64,000 nucleotides of DNA, taken from contig NZ_FNHI01000007.1 of NCBI RefSeq assembly GCF_900103455.1, positions 233,250-297,249 on the forward strand. Reading direction: 5' to 3'. Below the pieces are notes generated by a model, which ran no database searches, had not been told where the DNA came from, and saw only the letters and a program-made list of their open reading frames with translations. Shown piece by piece: positions 47,256-56,531 of the stretch; positions within the stretch are counted from its first letter, which is position 1; every line of letters begins with the position of its first letter. This DNA comes from Streptomyces wuyuanensis (GTDB lineage Bacteria > Actinomycetota > Actinomycetes > Streptomycetales > Streptomycetaceae). The position numbers and the translations under genes were made by a program.

Positions 47256-48209
47256 ATGTCCGTACCGGTTCTTCTCGTACTGGAAGCAGACCCTCCGCCG
47301 CGGCTCGGCAGCCTCACCGGACGCGCCGACGTCCGGTACGCCGACGCCGGCTCCCTCGCCGCCGAACTGCCAGGGGCGGACGCCCTGCTGGTGTGGGACT
47401 TCACCTCCGACGCGGTGCGGCTGGCCTGGCCCGGGGGCGGCTCCCGGCCCCGCTGGGTGCACACCCCGAGCGCCGGCGTCGACCGGCTGCTCTGCCCCGA
47501 GTTCTCGGCCTCAGACACGGTCCTGACCAACGCCCGCGGGATCTTCGAGCAGCCCATCGCCGAGTACGTGGCCGCCCTGGTGCTCACGATGGCCAAGGAC
47601 CTGCCGGGGACCCTGGAGCTCCAGCGGCAGCGGCGGTGGCGTCACCGCGAGTCCCTGCCGGTGGCCGGCGGCCGTGCGGTCGTGGTCGGCGCGGGGCCGA
47701 TCGGGCTCGCGATCGCGCGCACGCTGCGGGCGCTCGGCCTGGAGGTGGCCGTCACCGGACGCACGGCCCGCCCCGGGGTGCACGGCTCCGAGGAGCTGGA
47801 CGGGCTTCTCGCGCAGGCCGACTGGGTCGTGTGCGCGGCCCCGCTGACGGAGGCCACGCGGGGCATGTTCGGCGCCCGGCGGTTCGCCCTGATGCGCCCG
47901 TCGGCCCACTTCGTCAACGTCGGACGGGGTGCGCTGGTCGTCGAGGACGAGCTGGTCTCGGCACTCACCGGGCGGCGGATCGCGGGCGCCGCCCTGGACG
48001 TCTTCGAGGAGGAGCCGCTGGGACCCGACAGCCGGCTTTGGGACGTCCCCGGGCTGATCGTCTCGCCGCACATGAGCGGGGACACGGTCGGCTGGCGGGA
48101 TCGACTGGGCGAACAGTTCGTCGAACTGTTCGACCTGTGGTCGGCGGGAAAGCCGCTGCCGAACGTGGTCGACAAGAAACGTGGGTACGTCCCCTCCCAT
48201 GACTCCTGA
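47256..48209 (+). CDS. D-2-hydroxyacid dehydrogenase family protein
   Basis: The 317-residue enzyme has the NAD-binding glycine motif VVVGAGPIGLAIARTL in the middle. NVGRGALVVEDELVSAL carries the catalytic Arg, and the SPHMSGDT segment carries the catalytic His. It should interconvert a D-2-hydroxyacid and a 2-oxoacid. Substrate is unknown: position suggests an intermediate of the Ehu-linked pathway. ATG 47256 starts 99 bp from the divergent EutA-like gene. The stop overlaps the amidase start by 11 bp, so the two are translated together. Confidence 0.9.
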   Translation: MSVPVLLVLEADPPPRLGSLTGRADVRYADAGSLAAELPGADALLVWDFTSDAVRLAWPGGGSRPRWVHTPSAGVDRLLCPEFSASDTVLTNARGIFEQPIAEYVAALVLTMAKDLPGTLELQRQRRWRHRESLPVAGGRAVVVGAGPIGLAIARTLRALGLEVAVTGRTARPGVHGSEELDGLLAQADWVVCAAPLTEATRGMFGARRFALMRPSAHFVNVGRGALVVEDELVSALTGRRIAGAALDVFEEEPLGPDSRLWDVPGLIVSPHMSGDTVGWRDRLGEQFVELFDLWSAGKPLPNVVDKKRGYVPSHDS

Positions 48210-49617
48210 GCCGAACGACCTGAGTGCCCTGACCGCACGTCACCTCATCGCCGGCTACGAGCGCGGCGACTTCTCCCCACTGGAGGCGGTACGCGCGGTC
48301 CTCGACCGGGCCGAGGCGGCGCAGCGCCTCACGAACGCGTTCGTCCGGATCGACGGCGAGCAGGCGCTGGCGCAGGCCGAGGCGGCCACCGAGCGCCGCC
48401 GCAGGAAGGAGCCGCTGGGACCGCTCGACGGCGTACCGGTCACGGTCAAGGACATCCTGCTGCAGGCGGGCGGGCCGACGCTGCGCGGCTCCAGGACGGT
48501 CCGTCCGGACGGCCCTGCCTGGGACGAGGACGCCCCTGCCGTGGCACGGCTGCGGGAGCAGGGAGCGGTGTTCGTCGGCAAGACGACGACGCCGGAGTTC
48601 GGCTGGAAGGGCGTCACGGACTCCCCGCTGACCGGGGTGACCCGCAATCCGTACGACGTCTCCCGCACGGCGGGCGGATCGAGCGGCGGGAGCGCGGCGG
48701 CCGTGGCACTGGGCGCGGCCCCGCTGTCGATCGGCACGGACGGCGGTGGCTCGGTCCGCATCCCGGCGTCGTTCTGCGGGATCTTCGGGCTGAAGCCGAC
48801 GTACGGCCGGATCCCGCTCTACCCGTCGAGCCCGTTCGGCACGCTCGCCCACGCCGGCCCGATGACCCGCGACGCGGCGGACGCGGCCCTGCTGCTGGAC
48901 GCGCTCGGCGGACCGGACTGGCGGGACTGGTCACAGCTGGCGCCCGCGCCGGCGACGGGCGAGGGCCTCGCCGAGGGGGTGAAAGGGCTGCGGATCGCCT
49001 ACTCGCCGTCCTTCGGCGGCCAGGTGGCGGTCCGCCCGGCCGTCGCCTCCGCGGTGCGCGGCGCGGTGGAGCGGCTGGCCGAGCTGGGCGCCTACATCGA
49101 GGAGGCGGATCCGGACATCACCGACCCGGTGGACGCCTTCCACACCCTGTGGTTCGCCGGGGCGGCGCGCGTGGTGCAGCACTTCGGCAGGGAGCAGCGG
49201 GAACTGCTGGACCCGGGGCTGCGGGAGATCTGCGCGGAGGGCGAACGGGCCTCGGCGCTCGACTACCTCGCCGCCGTGGACGTCCGGATGGAGCTCGGGC
49301 GCCGGCTGGGCCGCTTCCACACCGCGTACGACCTGCTGATCACGCCGACGCTGCCGGTCACCGCCTTCGAGGCGGGCGTGGAGGTGCCGAAGGGCTCCGG
49401 GCACCGGCGCTGGACGGGGTGGACCCCGTTCACGTACCCGTTCAACCTCACCCAGCAGCCGGCGGCGACGGTGCCGTGCGGGGTGGACGAGGACGGGCTG
49501 CCGGTGGGGGTCCAACTGGTCGGCCCGCGTCATGCGGACGCTCTGGTCCTGCGCGCGGCGCACTCCCTCTACGCGTCGGGCGCGGCGGCGGTGCCGTCAC
49601 CGCCCGCCGCCGGGTAG
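48199..49617 (+). CDS. Amidase signature-family hydrolase
   Basis: The 472-residue amidase has the Ser-cisSer-Lys triad visible: Lys84 in VTVKDILLQ, cis-Ser161 in [11 protein letters not shown] and nucleophile Ser185 in [11 protein letters not shown]. The specificity loop gives no clear substrate. Such enzymes often cleave amides of small acids. It is coupled to the dehydrogenase gene by an 11-bp overlap. In this cluster it is a candidate for opening or deacylating the imported compound. Confidence 0.93.
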   Translation: MTPEPNDLSALTARHLIAGYERGDFSPLEAVRAVLDRAEAAQRLTNAFVRIDGEQALAQAEAATERRRRKEPLGPLDGVPVTVKDILLQAGGPTLRGSRTVRPDGPAWDEDAPAVARLREQGAVFVGKTTTPEFGWKGVTDSPLTGVTRNPYDVSRTAGGSSGGSAAAVALGAAPLSIGTDGGGSVRIPASFCGIFGLKPTYGRIPLYPSSPFGTLAHAGPMTRDAADAALLLDALGGPDWRDWSQLAPAPATGEGLAEGVKGLRIAYSPSFGGQVAVRPAVASAVRGAVERLAELGAYIEEADPDITDPVDAFHTLWFAGAARVVQHFGREQRELLDPGLREICAEGERASALDYLAAVDVRMELGRRLGRFHTAYDLLITPTLPVTAFEAGVEVPKGSGHRRWTGWTPFTYPFNLTQQPAATVPCGVDEDGLPVGVQLVGPRHADALVLRAAHSLYASGAAAVPSPPAAG

Positions 49618-49660
49618 GAGACCGGCGCCCCGGCCCTCGGCGGGCCGGGGCGCGGCCCGG

Positions 49661-50152
49661 TCAGGCGCGGCGGAACGACAGCGTCTCGCCGAGCGCTCCC
49701 GCGCGCCACAGGTCCTGGCAGGCGTCGGCCATCCGGTCGAGACCGTCCACCACCTGGCCCCACACGATGCCCGGCACCCAGCCCGTGTCGCCGTTGAGCA
49801 GAAGGTTGTTGCGTTCGTAGAAGAGCGCGAGGTCGACGGTCACCGGCCGGGACAGGTCCCGGTCGTAGCCGTACGCCGCCGTCCCCAGTTCCGTGCCGCT
49901 GAAGGTGAAGTAGCAGAGGTCGCCCGGGATCGGAGTCACCGTCGGGTTCTCCAGCGGTGGCTCCCGGTCGGCGAAGGCGGGGAACAGGGCGTAGATCTCG
50001 TTGCGCGCGTACTTCGCGTGGTAGACGTCGCTGCCCAGCGGCAGCGCGTCCCACACGGCCCGGCAGGTCAGCGGCGCCCGGTCGTCCAGGAGCCGGGCGG
50101 TGCAGTGCACTCCGCGCTTGGTCAGCGAAACTTCGATGAAACGATCGGCCAT
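49661..50152 (-). CDS. DUF3830 family protein
   Basis: A 163-residue protein matching DUF3830, a cyclophilin-like fold of unknown function often found in amidase/racemase catabolic clusters. It has RFIEVSLTKRGVHCTARLLD, AVWDALPLGSDVYHAKYARN and FYERNNLLLNGDTGWVPGIV. There is no signal. It is divergent from ehuB, with 42 bp between the two starts. The 13-mer AGCGAAACTTCGA near its start also occurs near the start of the two-Cys EutA-like gene. Confidence 0.85.
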   Translation of the reverse strand: MADRFIEVSLTKRGVHCTARLLDDRAPLTCRAVWDALPLGSDVYHAKYARNEIYALFPAFADREPPLENPTVTPIPGDLCYFTFSGTELGTAAYGYDRDLSRPVTVDLALFYERNNLLLNGDTGWVPGIVWGQVVDGLDRMADACQDLWRAGALGETLSFRRA

Positions 50153-50194
50153 TGCTTACGCATACCCCGCCTGTGGCCGGGTAGCCGCGCCGCC

Positions 50195-51088
50195 ATGGCT
50201 CCACACACGGCACCACACACCAGACACGCGATACGAAGGCGCAGCCTGCTCCTGGGGACCGCAGGCGCCCTCGGTGCGGCCGGCGTTGCCGGTGCGACCG
50301 GTTGCGCACGGGTCCCCTCGGGCGACGGTCTGGCCAGGCTGAGATCCCAGGGCACGGTGCGGCTCGGCATCGCGGGCGAGGTGCCGTACGGCTACATAGA
50401 CGAGCAGGGCGAGTTCACCGGGGAGGCCCCGGAGCTCGCCAAGGCGGTCTTCAAACGGCTCGGGATAGCGAACGTGCAACCGGTGGCCACCGACTTCGCC
50501 TCCCTCATACCCGGCCTCAATTCGCAGCAGTTCGATGTCGTTTCAGCCGGAATGTACATAAACAAGGAACGCTGCGCGCAGGTCATCTTCTCCGATCCCG
50601 AATACCAGATGCTCGACTCCTTCATCGTGCCCAAGGGCAATCCGAAGAACCTGCGCAGTTACGAGGATGTCGTACGGACCAAGGCGAAATTCGCAACGGG
50701 CACCGGATACGCCGAGATCGACTACGCCGTGGCGGCCGGGTACCCCGAGAAGGACATCGTCATCCTCCAGGACCAGGTGGCCGGACTGAACGCCGTCGAG
50801 TCCGGGCGCGTCGACGTGTTCGCCGGGACCGCCCTCACCACCCGCGAAGTCGTCCGCAAGAGCAGGAAGGCCGAGGCGACCGAGCCGTTCGCGGCGATCG
50901 TCGACGGCAAGAAGAAGATCGACGGCGGGGGGTTCGCCTTCCGGCCGACCGACACCGAGCTGCGGGACGCCTTCAACCGCGAGATCCACAAGATGAAGAA
51001 GAGCGGCGAACTCTTCCGCATCCTGAGCCGGTTCGGCTTCACCAAGGCCGAGATGACCGAGCTCACGGCGAAGGAGTTGTGCCGATGA
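50195..51088 (+). CDS. ehuB: EhuB-like solute-binding protein of a polar amino acid ABC importer
   Basis: The 297-residue protein has a Tat-type signal (RRRSLLLGTAGALGAAG) ending in a possible lipobox at the GC in GATGCARV. A family 3 binding fold follows. Segments such as VPYGYIDEQGEFTGEAPELA, FASLIPGLNSQQFDVVSAGM and FIVPKGNPKNLRSYEDVV strongly resemble the ectoine/hydroxyectoine-binding EhuB. The stop overlaps ehuC (ATGA). The ligand could be another small cyclic amino acid, since no ectoine hydrolase is in the cluster. Confidence 0.87.
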   Translation: MAPHTAPHTRHAIRRRSLLLGTAGALGAAGVAGATGCARVPSGDGLARLRSQGTVRLGIAGEVPYGYIDEQGEFTGEAPELAKAVFKRLGIANVQPVATDFASLIPGLNSQQFDVVSAGMYINKERCAQVIFSDPEYQMLDSFIVPKGNPKNLRSYEDVVRTKAKFATGTGYAEIDYAVAAGYPEKDIVILQDQVAGLNAVESGRVDVFAGTALTTREVVRKSRKAEATEPFAAIVDGKKKIDGGGFAFRPTDTELRDAFNREIHKMKKSGELFRILSRFGFTKAEMTELTAKELCR

Positions 51089-51744
51089 CCTCCGGACTCT
51101 GGCAGAACTGGGTGCTCCCGGGCATCTGGATCACCGTCCAGCTCACCCTCTACAGCGCCGCGCTGGCCACCGCCGTCGCCTTCGGCGTCGGTATGGCCAG
51201 AACCCATCGCTCGAAGGCCGTCCGCTTCGTCGCGGCCTTCTACACGGAGGTGTTCCGCGGGACTTCGGCGCTGGTGCTGATGTTCTGGCTGTTCTTCGTC
51301 CTCCCGCCGCTGGTGGGGTGGCAGCTGGTGCCCATGTGGGCGGCGGTGCTCGCCCTCGGCCTGTCCTACGGGGCGTACGGCGCCGAGATCGTGCGCGGCG
51401 CGCTGAACTCCGTGGCGCCGGCCCAGCGGGAGGCGGGCATCGCGCTCAGCTTCACGCCCTGGCAGCGGATGCGGCTGATCCTGCTGCCGCAGGCCGTGCC
51501 CGAGACGATCCCGTCCTTCTGCAACCTGGCGGTGGAGTTGCTCAAGGGCACGGCCCTGGTGTCGCTGCTGGGTGTGGGCGACGTGTCGTTCGCGGCCTAC
51601 CTGGTACGGCTGGCGACCCAGGAGAGCGCGCAGATCTACACCGTCACGCTGGTGATCTACTTCGTGCTCGCGTTCCTCATCACCCGCTCGATGAAGGCCC
51701 TGGAACGGAAGACCAAGGCGAACCTGGGGGTGGTGGTCAAGTGA
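51085..51744 (+). CDS. ehuC: ABC transporter permease EhuC
   Basis: A 219-residue polar amino acid permease of the HisMQ type with about five membrane helices. The EAA-like loop AEIVRGALNSVAPAQREAGI contacts the ATPase. It overlaps both neighbours by 4 bp. Confidence 0.9.
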   Translation: MTSGLWQNWVLPGIWITVQLTLYSAALATAVAFGVGMARTHRSKAVRFVAAFYTEVFRGTSALVLMFWLFFVLPPLVGWQLVPMWAAVLALGLSYGAYGAEIVRGALNSVAPAQREAGIALSFTPWQRMRLILLPQAVPETIPSFCNLAVELLKGTALVSLLGVGDVSFAAYLVRLATQESAQIYTVTLVIYFVLAFLITRSMKALERKTKANLGVVVK

Positions 51745-52391
51745 CCTGGGACTGGTCCGCGGTCGCGGACTTCATGCCGCGTTTCTGGGAGGGCGTGCTC
51801 GTCACGCTGCAGATCCTGGTGCTGGGCTCACTGATGTCCTTCACGCTCGGCCTGGTCTGGGCGCTCGGTCTGCGCTCCGGCTCGCGCTTCGTGCGCTGGC
51901 CGGTGGGGCTCGTCACCGAGTTCATCCGGAACACCCCGCTGCTGGTGCAGCTGTTCTTCCTGTTCTTCGTGCTTCCGGAGTGGGGGGTCCAGTTCTCCGC
52001 GCTCACCACGGGCACGATCGCCATCGGCCTCCACTACTCGACGTACACCGCGCAGGTCTACCGGGCCGGCATCGAGGCCGTACCGGCCGGGCAGTGGGAG
52101 GCGGCGACGGCGCTGAGTCTGCCCGCCCACCGGACCTGGACCGCCGTGATCCTGCCGCAGGCGGTCCGGCGGATCGCGCCCGCCCTCGGCAACTACGTCA
52201 TCGCGATGCTGAAGGACACTCCGCTCCTCGCCGGGATCAGCGTGCTGGAGATGCTCCAGCAGTCCCGGCTGGAGAGCGCCGCGACCTTCCAGTACACGGA
52301 GCCGCTGACGGTCGTCGGCATCGCCTTCATCCTCATCGCCTACCCGGCATCCCTGCTCGTACGGACCCTGGAGCGCCGCCTTGCCCGCTGA
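51741..52391 (+). CDS. ehuD: ABC transporter permease EhuD
   Basis: A 216-residue permease paired with EhuC, with the loop AQVYRAGIEAVPAGQWEAAT and five hydrophobic helices. It starts with GTG 51741, overlapping the ehuC stop (GTGA). The stop overlaps ehuA by 11 bp. Confidence 0.9.
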   Translation: MTWDWSAVADFMPRFWEGVLVTLQILVLGSLMSFTLGLVWALGLRSGSRFVRWPVGLVTEFIRNTPLLVQLFFLFFVLPEWGVQFSALTTGTIAIGLHYSTYTAQVYRAGIEAVPAGQWEAATALSLPAHRTWTAVILPQAVRRIAPALGNYVIAMLKDTPLLAGISVLEMLQQSRLESAATFQYTEPLTVVGIAFILIAYPASLLVRTLERRLAR

Positions 52392-53148
52392 CACCGACCT
52401 CGCCAAGCAGAACGACGAACTCATCCGTTTCACGAACGTCACGAAGAGCTTCGGGGACAACACCGTCCTGGACGACCTGTGCTTCTCGGTACGACCGGGC
52501 AGGCACGTCACGCTGATCGGGCCCTCCGGGTCCGGGAAGACCACCATCCTGCGGCTGCTGATGACGCTGGCGAGCCCCGATTCGGGCACGATCGACGTCA
52601 ACGGGGGACGGCTGTTCCCGGCCGACGAGAAGGAACGCAGAGAGGTCCGCAAGAAGATCGGCATGGTCTTCCAGCAGTTCAACCTCTTCCCCAACATGAC
52701 CGTGCTGCGGAACATCACCGAGGCCCCGGTGCGGGTGCTCGGGCTCTCCAAGGACGAGGCCGAGGAGCGCGCCCGCGAACTGCTGGACCTGGTCGGTCTC
52801 GCCGACCGTGCCGACGCGCGGCCCTCCCAGCTGTCGGGCGGTCAGCAGCAGCGGGTGGCCATCGCCCGGGCCCTCGCGATGCGGCCGCAGGTCCTGCTGC
52901 TGGACGAGGTGACCTCGGCGCTCGACCCGGAGCTGGTCGCAGGAGTGCTCGACGTCCTCAGGGACATCGCCCGCACCACCGACATCACGATGCTCTGCGT
53001 GACCCACGAGATGAACTTCGCCAGGGACATCTCCGACGAGGTCCTGATGTTCGACGCCGGGAAGGTGATCGAGTCCGGGCCCCCGGAGAAAATCTTCTCC
53101 GAACCCGAGCACGAACGTACTCGTGAGTTCCTCAGTGCGGTGCTCTGA
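52381..53148 (+). CDS. ehuA: ABC transporter ATP-binding protein EhuA
   Basis: A 255-residue ATPase with Walker A GPSGSGKTT, signature LSGGQQQRVAIARAL, Walker B LLLDEVTSALDP and the switch His in CVTHEMNFA. It belongs to the polar amino acid family and completes the EhuBCDA importer. It starts with TTG 52381 inside the end of ehuD, with GGAGCG upstream. Confidence 0.93.
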   Translation: MPADTDLAKQNDELIRFTNVTKSFGDNTVLDDLCFSVRPGRHVTLIGPSGSGKTTILRLLMTLASPDSGTIDVNGGRLFPADEKERREVRKKIGMVFQQFNLFPNMTVLRNITEAPVRVLGLSKDEAEERARELLDLVGLADRADARPSQLSGGQQQRVAIARALAMRPQVLLLDEVTSALDPELVAGVLDVLRDIARTTDITMLCVTHEMNFARDISDEVLMFDAGKVIESGPPEKIFSEPEHERTREFLSAVL

Positions 53149-53189
53149 CCTCTTACTCCAGGCACCACTTTTGACTCTGGCATATGCCA

Positions 53190-53230
53190 ATGTCGTGCGC
53201 CCCAGGATATGAGCCTGGGGCGCACGACAT
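53190..53230. terminator. Strong hairpin terminator after ehuA
   Basis: A perfect 17-bp stem, ATGTCGTGCGCCCCAGG (53190-53206) and its complement (53214-53230), with a 7-nt loop and then TTTCTCG. It separates ehuBCDA from the iclR gene. Confidence 0.92.
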
Positions 53231-53315
53231 TTCTCGCCAACAGCCGCCCACTAAACGGTTCTTGGCGGCTATCGTGGTAGGGAAGCTTGCGGTCACAACC
53301 TGGTAGGGGGAAACC

Positions 53316-54074
53316 GTGGCGCTGAAGCCCGAGCCGACCGCGCCGTTCCACTCGGTGCAGTACGCACTGCGTGTCCTGGAGACCATCTCCAGGCACAGCG
53401 GCGGTGTGACCGATGTCCAGATCGCGCGCGAGACCGGACTGCCGACCGCCCATCTCACGTCCCTGCTGCTGATGCTCCGCCGCGAGGGCTATGTGGAGCA
53501 GGTGGCCGACGGGGCGTACGTGATCGGCGACTCCCTGGTCCTGCTGGGTTCCGGCGTCACCCGGCGGGAGGCCCTGGAGCGCAAGCTCCAGGAGACTCTC
53601 ACCGAACTGCGCGACTCGGTCGGCGCGGCGGTGTACATCAGCCGGTACATCGACGGCGAGGTCAAGATCACCCAGTTCGCCGACGGCCCCCGCACCCCCA
53701 AGGTCAACGAGTGGGTCGACTTCCGCTCGGCGGCGCACGCCAGCGCCGTCGGCAAGTGCCTGCTGACCCAGCTCGACCAGAACGGCCGCCGCGACCATCT
53801 CTCACGCCACAAGATCGCCCGGCTCACCTCCCGGACGATCACCAACGAGAAGATCCTCTTCTCGAAGCTGGACGCCCAGCCACCCACGGTCCCGGTGCTG
53901 AACCTCCAGGAGTACGCGGTGGGCACGGTCTGCGCGGCGGTGCCGCTGACGGCCGGCTCGTCCGTGGGCTGCCTGGCGCTCTCGCTCCCGATCGAGCACG
54001 CCCACCGGCTGCGCGCCGCGGCCGACACCCTGAACCGCCGGGCGGCCCCGGTGGTGCTGTCGCTGGCCCTGTGA
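53316..54074 (+). CDS. IclR-family transcriptional regulator
   Basis: The 252-residue protein has an N-terminal winged helix-turn-helix (QYALRVLETISRHSGGVTDV then IARETGLPTAHLTSLLLML) and a C-terminal ligand-binding GAF-like domain. TAGGGGGAAACC precedes the GTG at 53316. It is the natural regulator of the adjacent ehu/amidase/EutA genes. Palindromes containing AAACGGTT near its promoter and near 47240 may be its sites. Confidence 0.9.
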   Translation: MALKPEPTAPFHSVQYALRVLETISRHSGGVTDVQIARETGLPTAHLTSLLLMLRREGYVEQVADGAYVIGDSLVLLGSGVTRREALERKLQETLTELRDSVGAAVYISRYIDGEVKITQFADGPRTPKVNEWVDFRSAAHASAVGKCLLTQLDQNGRRDHLSRHKIARLTSRTITNEKILFSKLDAQPPTVPVLNLQEYAVGTVCAAVPLTAGSSVGCLALSLPIEHAHRLRAAADTLNRRAAPVVLSLAL

Positions 54075-54209
54075 CCGGCCGGATGTGAGCGCACGGCCGC
54101 CCGGGCCCACGGGCGCGCGCGGCCGGCGCCCGGTGGTCGGGAGCACCCCTGCGGACCGGGTAGTATTACTTCTGTCGTCAGCCGCCGAGAGCGGCGAGAA
54201 CGGCAGCCC

Positions 54210-54283
54210 GCGCCGCTAGCTCAGTTGGTTAGAGCAGCTGACTCTTAATCAGCGGGTCCGGGGTTCGAGTCCCTGGCGGCGCA
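54210..54283 (+). tRNA. tRNA-Lys (CTT), copy 2
   Basis: Identical over its 74 nt to copies 1 and 3. Anticodon CTT is at 54244-54246. A TAGTAT (about 54162) is a plausible -10 element. The upstream flank differs from the other two copies. Confidence 0.97.
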
Positions 54284-54289
54284 CAACCT

Positions 54290-54325
54290 CCCGAGGGGCC
54301 CTGGCAATTGCCAGGGCCCCTCGGG
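54290..54325. terminator. Perfect palindrome terminator after tRNA-Lys copy 2
   Basis: CCCGAGGGGCCCTGGCAA is followed directly by its exact complement, a 36-bp perfect palindrome beginning 7 bp after the tRNA. Confidence 0.9.
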
Positions 54326-54633
54326 CTTTCCCCGGGCTCCCGCGGCCCTCCCCGCCCTCGGCCCCGGCAGCCGCCGCACACCCGCTCGGCTGCCGCGCAC
54401 CGGCCCGGCACACCGGCCCGCTGCCGGAACGCGCCTCGCCGCCCGGGCAGCGGCCCGAGACTTCTCCGGGTCCTCGTGGACATCAAGGGGGCCCTCGACC
54501 GTGACATGCGTCACGCTTGCCGCGTCTGAGCGGCGTTCCGGCGGCGATCCCGGGGCGGTACGGACGGCCCGAACAGGGTCCGCCGTCCCGTCCGGGCCCG
54601 AACAGGGTCCGCCGTCCCCGACCGGGCTCCCCG
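54326..54633. other. Intergenic region with a 22-bp direct repeat
   Basis: No gene is credible between the tRNA-Lys terminator and the NarL regulator. A 22-nt direct repeat (GAACAGGGTCCGCCGTCC core) occurs at 54568-54589 and 54597-54618, 29 bp apart. GTGAC-ATGC-GTCAC near 54500 is a small palindrome. Confidence 0.55.
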
Positions 54634-55293
54634 TCAGCGCAGATAGGCCAGTACGGCGAGCACCCGGCGGTGGGTGTCCTCGGCCGGCGGCAGATCGAGT
54701 TTGGCCAGGATGTTGCCGATGTGCTTGCCCACGGCCGCCTCGCTGACGACCAGGCGACGGGCTATGGCCGCGTTGGAAAGGCCTTCGGCGACCAGGGCGA
54801 GGACCTCGCGCTCGCGCGGGGTGAGCTGCTCGAGCGGGTCGCGGCGCCGTCGCAGCAACTGACGTACGACCTCGGGGTCGACGACGGTGCCGCCGTCCGC
54901 GACGCGTTCGAGCGCGGCCACGAACTCCTCCACCTGTCCTACGCGGTCCTTCAGGAGGTAGCCGACGCCGGTGCCGTCGCCGGTGTCGAGCAGTTCGGCG
55001 GCGTAGGACCGCTGGACGTACTGGCTGAGCACGAGGACGGGCAGGCGGGGGCGCCCGGTGCGCAGCGCGAGGGCGGCTCGCAGTCCCTCGTCCTGGAAAC
55101 CGGGCGGCATCCGTACGTCGGTGACGACGATGTCCGGGTCGTGCTCGGCGACGGCCGCGCACAGGGCCTCGGCGTCGCCCACGGCGGCGACGACCTCGTG
55201 GCCGAATCGCCCGAGGAGTGCGGTGAGGCCGTCCCGGAGCAGGACGCCGTCCTCGGCGAGGACTATGCGCAGGGGTGCGTGCCGGTCCGGCAT
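54634..55293 (-). CDS. NarL/LuxR-type response regulator
   Basis: A 219-residue regulator with a receiver domain (acidic pair at Glu14-Asp15, phospho-acceptor Asp59 in VVTDVRMPPG, Lys in LLKDR) and a LuxR helix-turn-helix (LTPREREVLALVAEGLSNAA). It overlaps the upstream kinase gene by 31 bp, indicating one operon. The ATG at 55293 is the chosen start. Confidence 0.93.
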   Translation of the reverse strand: MPDRHAPLRIVLAEDGVLLRDGLTALLGRFGHEVVAAVGDAEALCAAVAEHDPDIVVTDVRMPPGFQDEGLRAALALRTGRPRLPVLVLSQYVQRSYAAELLDTGDGTGVGYLLKDRVGQVEEFVAALERVADGGTVVDPEVVRQLLRRRRDPLEQLTPREREVLALVAEGLSNAAIARRLVVSEAAVGKHIGNILAKLDLPPAEDTHRRVLAVLAYLR

Positions 55294-56531
55294 GGGATCT
55301 CCAGTCGCAGGACGGTGGGCCCGCCCGGCGGGCTGGTGATCGCCAGTGTGCCATCGAGGACGGCGAGCCGGTCGGCGAGTCCGGTGAGCCCGGTCCCCCG
55401 CTCCGGGTCTGCTCCGCCGATGCCGTCGTCGTGTATCTCGACGGTGAGCAGGTCCCCGGTGTGCCGGGCGGTGAGCCGTACACGGCTCGCGTCGCTGTGC
55501 TTGCCGGCGTTGGCGAGCGCCTCGCTGACGGCGAAGTACGCGGCGGTCTCCACGGGCCGCTCCAGCCGGGGAAGTTCGACGTCCGTGTCGACCGGTACGC
55601 CCGACCGGTCGGCGGCGTCGGCGAGCGCGGCGGCGAGTCCGTAGTCGGACAGGACCTGTGGGTGGATGCCGTGGACGAGCTCGCGCAGTTCCGTGAGGGC
55701 CTTGCCCGCCTGGTCGTGGGCCGCGGCCAGACGTTCGGCGAGCGGCCCGCCGGGCGGGGCGTCGAGCCGGGCGAGGCCGAGGCTCATGGTGAGCGCGACG
55801 AGCCGCTGTTGAGCGCCGTCGTGCAGATCGCGCTCGATACGGCGCCGTTCGGCCTCGAAGGCGGCGACGAGCCGGGCTCGGGAACGGGTCACCTCGCCGA
55901 TCCGCGTGCGCAGTTCGGCTTCGCGGGGTGCGAGGAGCGCTCGGGCGAGCGCGGCCCTGGCCGCGGCGAACGCGCCCAGTGGATAGAGGAACAGGGCGAG
56001 CAGCAGCAGCCCGGCGACGGCCGAGGCGAATGCGGCGGGATAGCCGGTGACGAGCCACAGCTTCGCCACCCGGGCCTCGTGGCCGCCGTCCGCTGCCAGT
56101 TGCAGCGGCGCGGCCGTCATCGCGAGCGGCACGCCGAGGCCCGCCGCCAGGGCGAGCAGGTCGAGCGGCCAGAGCACCGTGGCGTGGAGCAGGGAGTACC
56201 CGAACTCCCGCCAGGTCGCACGTTCCCGGACGCGGGTGCGTGCCCATGCGGTGATCCCGGGCTCCGGAGGCGTGCGGTGCGGGTCCACCGCGGGCTCGTC
56301 GTCGGCGATCCGCAGCCGACGCCGCTCCGCAGGGGCAAGCGCGACCACGCCGAGCAGCAGCAGCGGCAGCCCCACCAGCACGGCGGAGAACGCCACGAGC
56401 ACCAGCCCTCCGACGAGTGCGACGGCCCCGCTGACCACCCCGGTCCCCAGGTACGCCACACCCCGCCACGGCCACGCGGTCCGCAGGTACGCGCGCCCGG
56501 CAAGGGCCTGCCAGAGGTTCCTTGCGGTCAT
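55263..56531 (-). CDS. Sensor histidine kinase (HisKA_3 type)
   Basis: A 422-residue kinase with an N-terminal multi-helix membrane sensor region (about 24-190). The dimerisation domain carries His237 in ERDLHDGAQQRL, and an HATPase domain includes HDDGIGGADPERGTGLTGLA. The membrane portion lacks a large external loop, so it may sense the membrane or cell wall. Start is ATG 56531. It is the first gene of the two-component operon. Confidence 0.92.
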   Translation of the reverse strand: MTARNLWQALAGRAYLRTAWPWRGVAYLGTGVVSGAVALVGGLVLVAFSAVLVGLPLLLLGVVALAPAERRRLRIADDEPAVDPHRTPPEPGITAWARTRVRERATWREFGYSLLHATVLWPLDLLALAAGLGVPLAMTAAPLQLAADGGHEARVAKLWLVTGYPAAFASAVAGLLLLALFLYPLGAFAAARAALARALLAPREAELRTRIGEVTRSRARLVAAFEAERRRIERDLHDGAQQRLVALTMSLGLARLDAPPGGPLAERLAAAHDQAGKALTELRELVHGIHPQVLSDYGLAAALADAADRSGVPVDTDVELPRLERPVETAAYFAVSEALANAGKHSDASRVRLTARHTGDLLTVEIHDDGIGGADPERGTGLTGLADRLAVLDGTLAITSPPGGPTVLRLEIPCRTGTHPCA

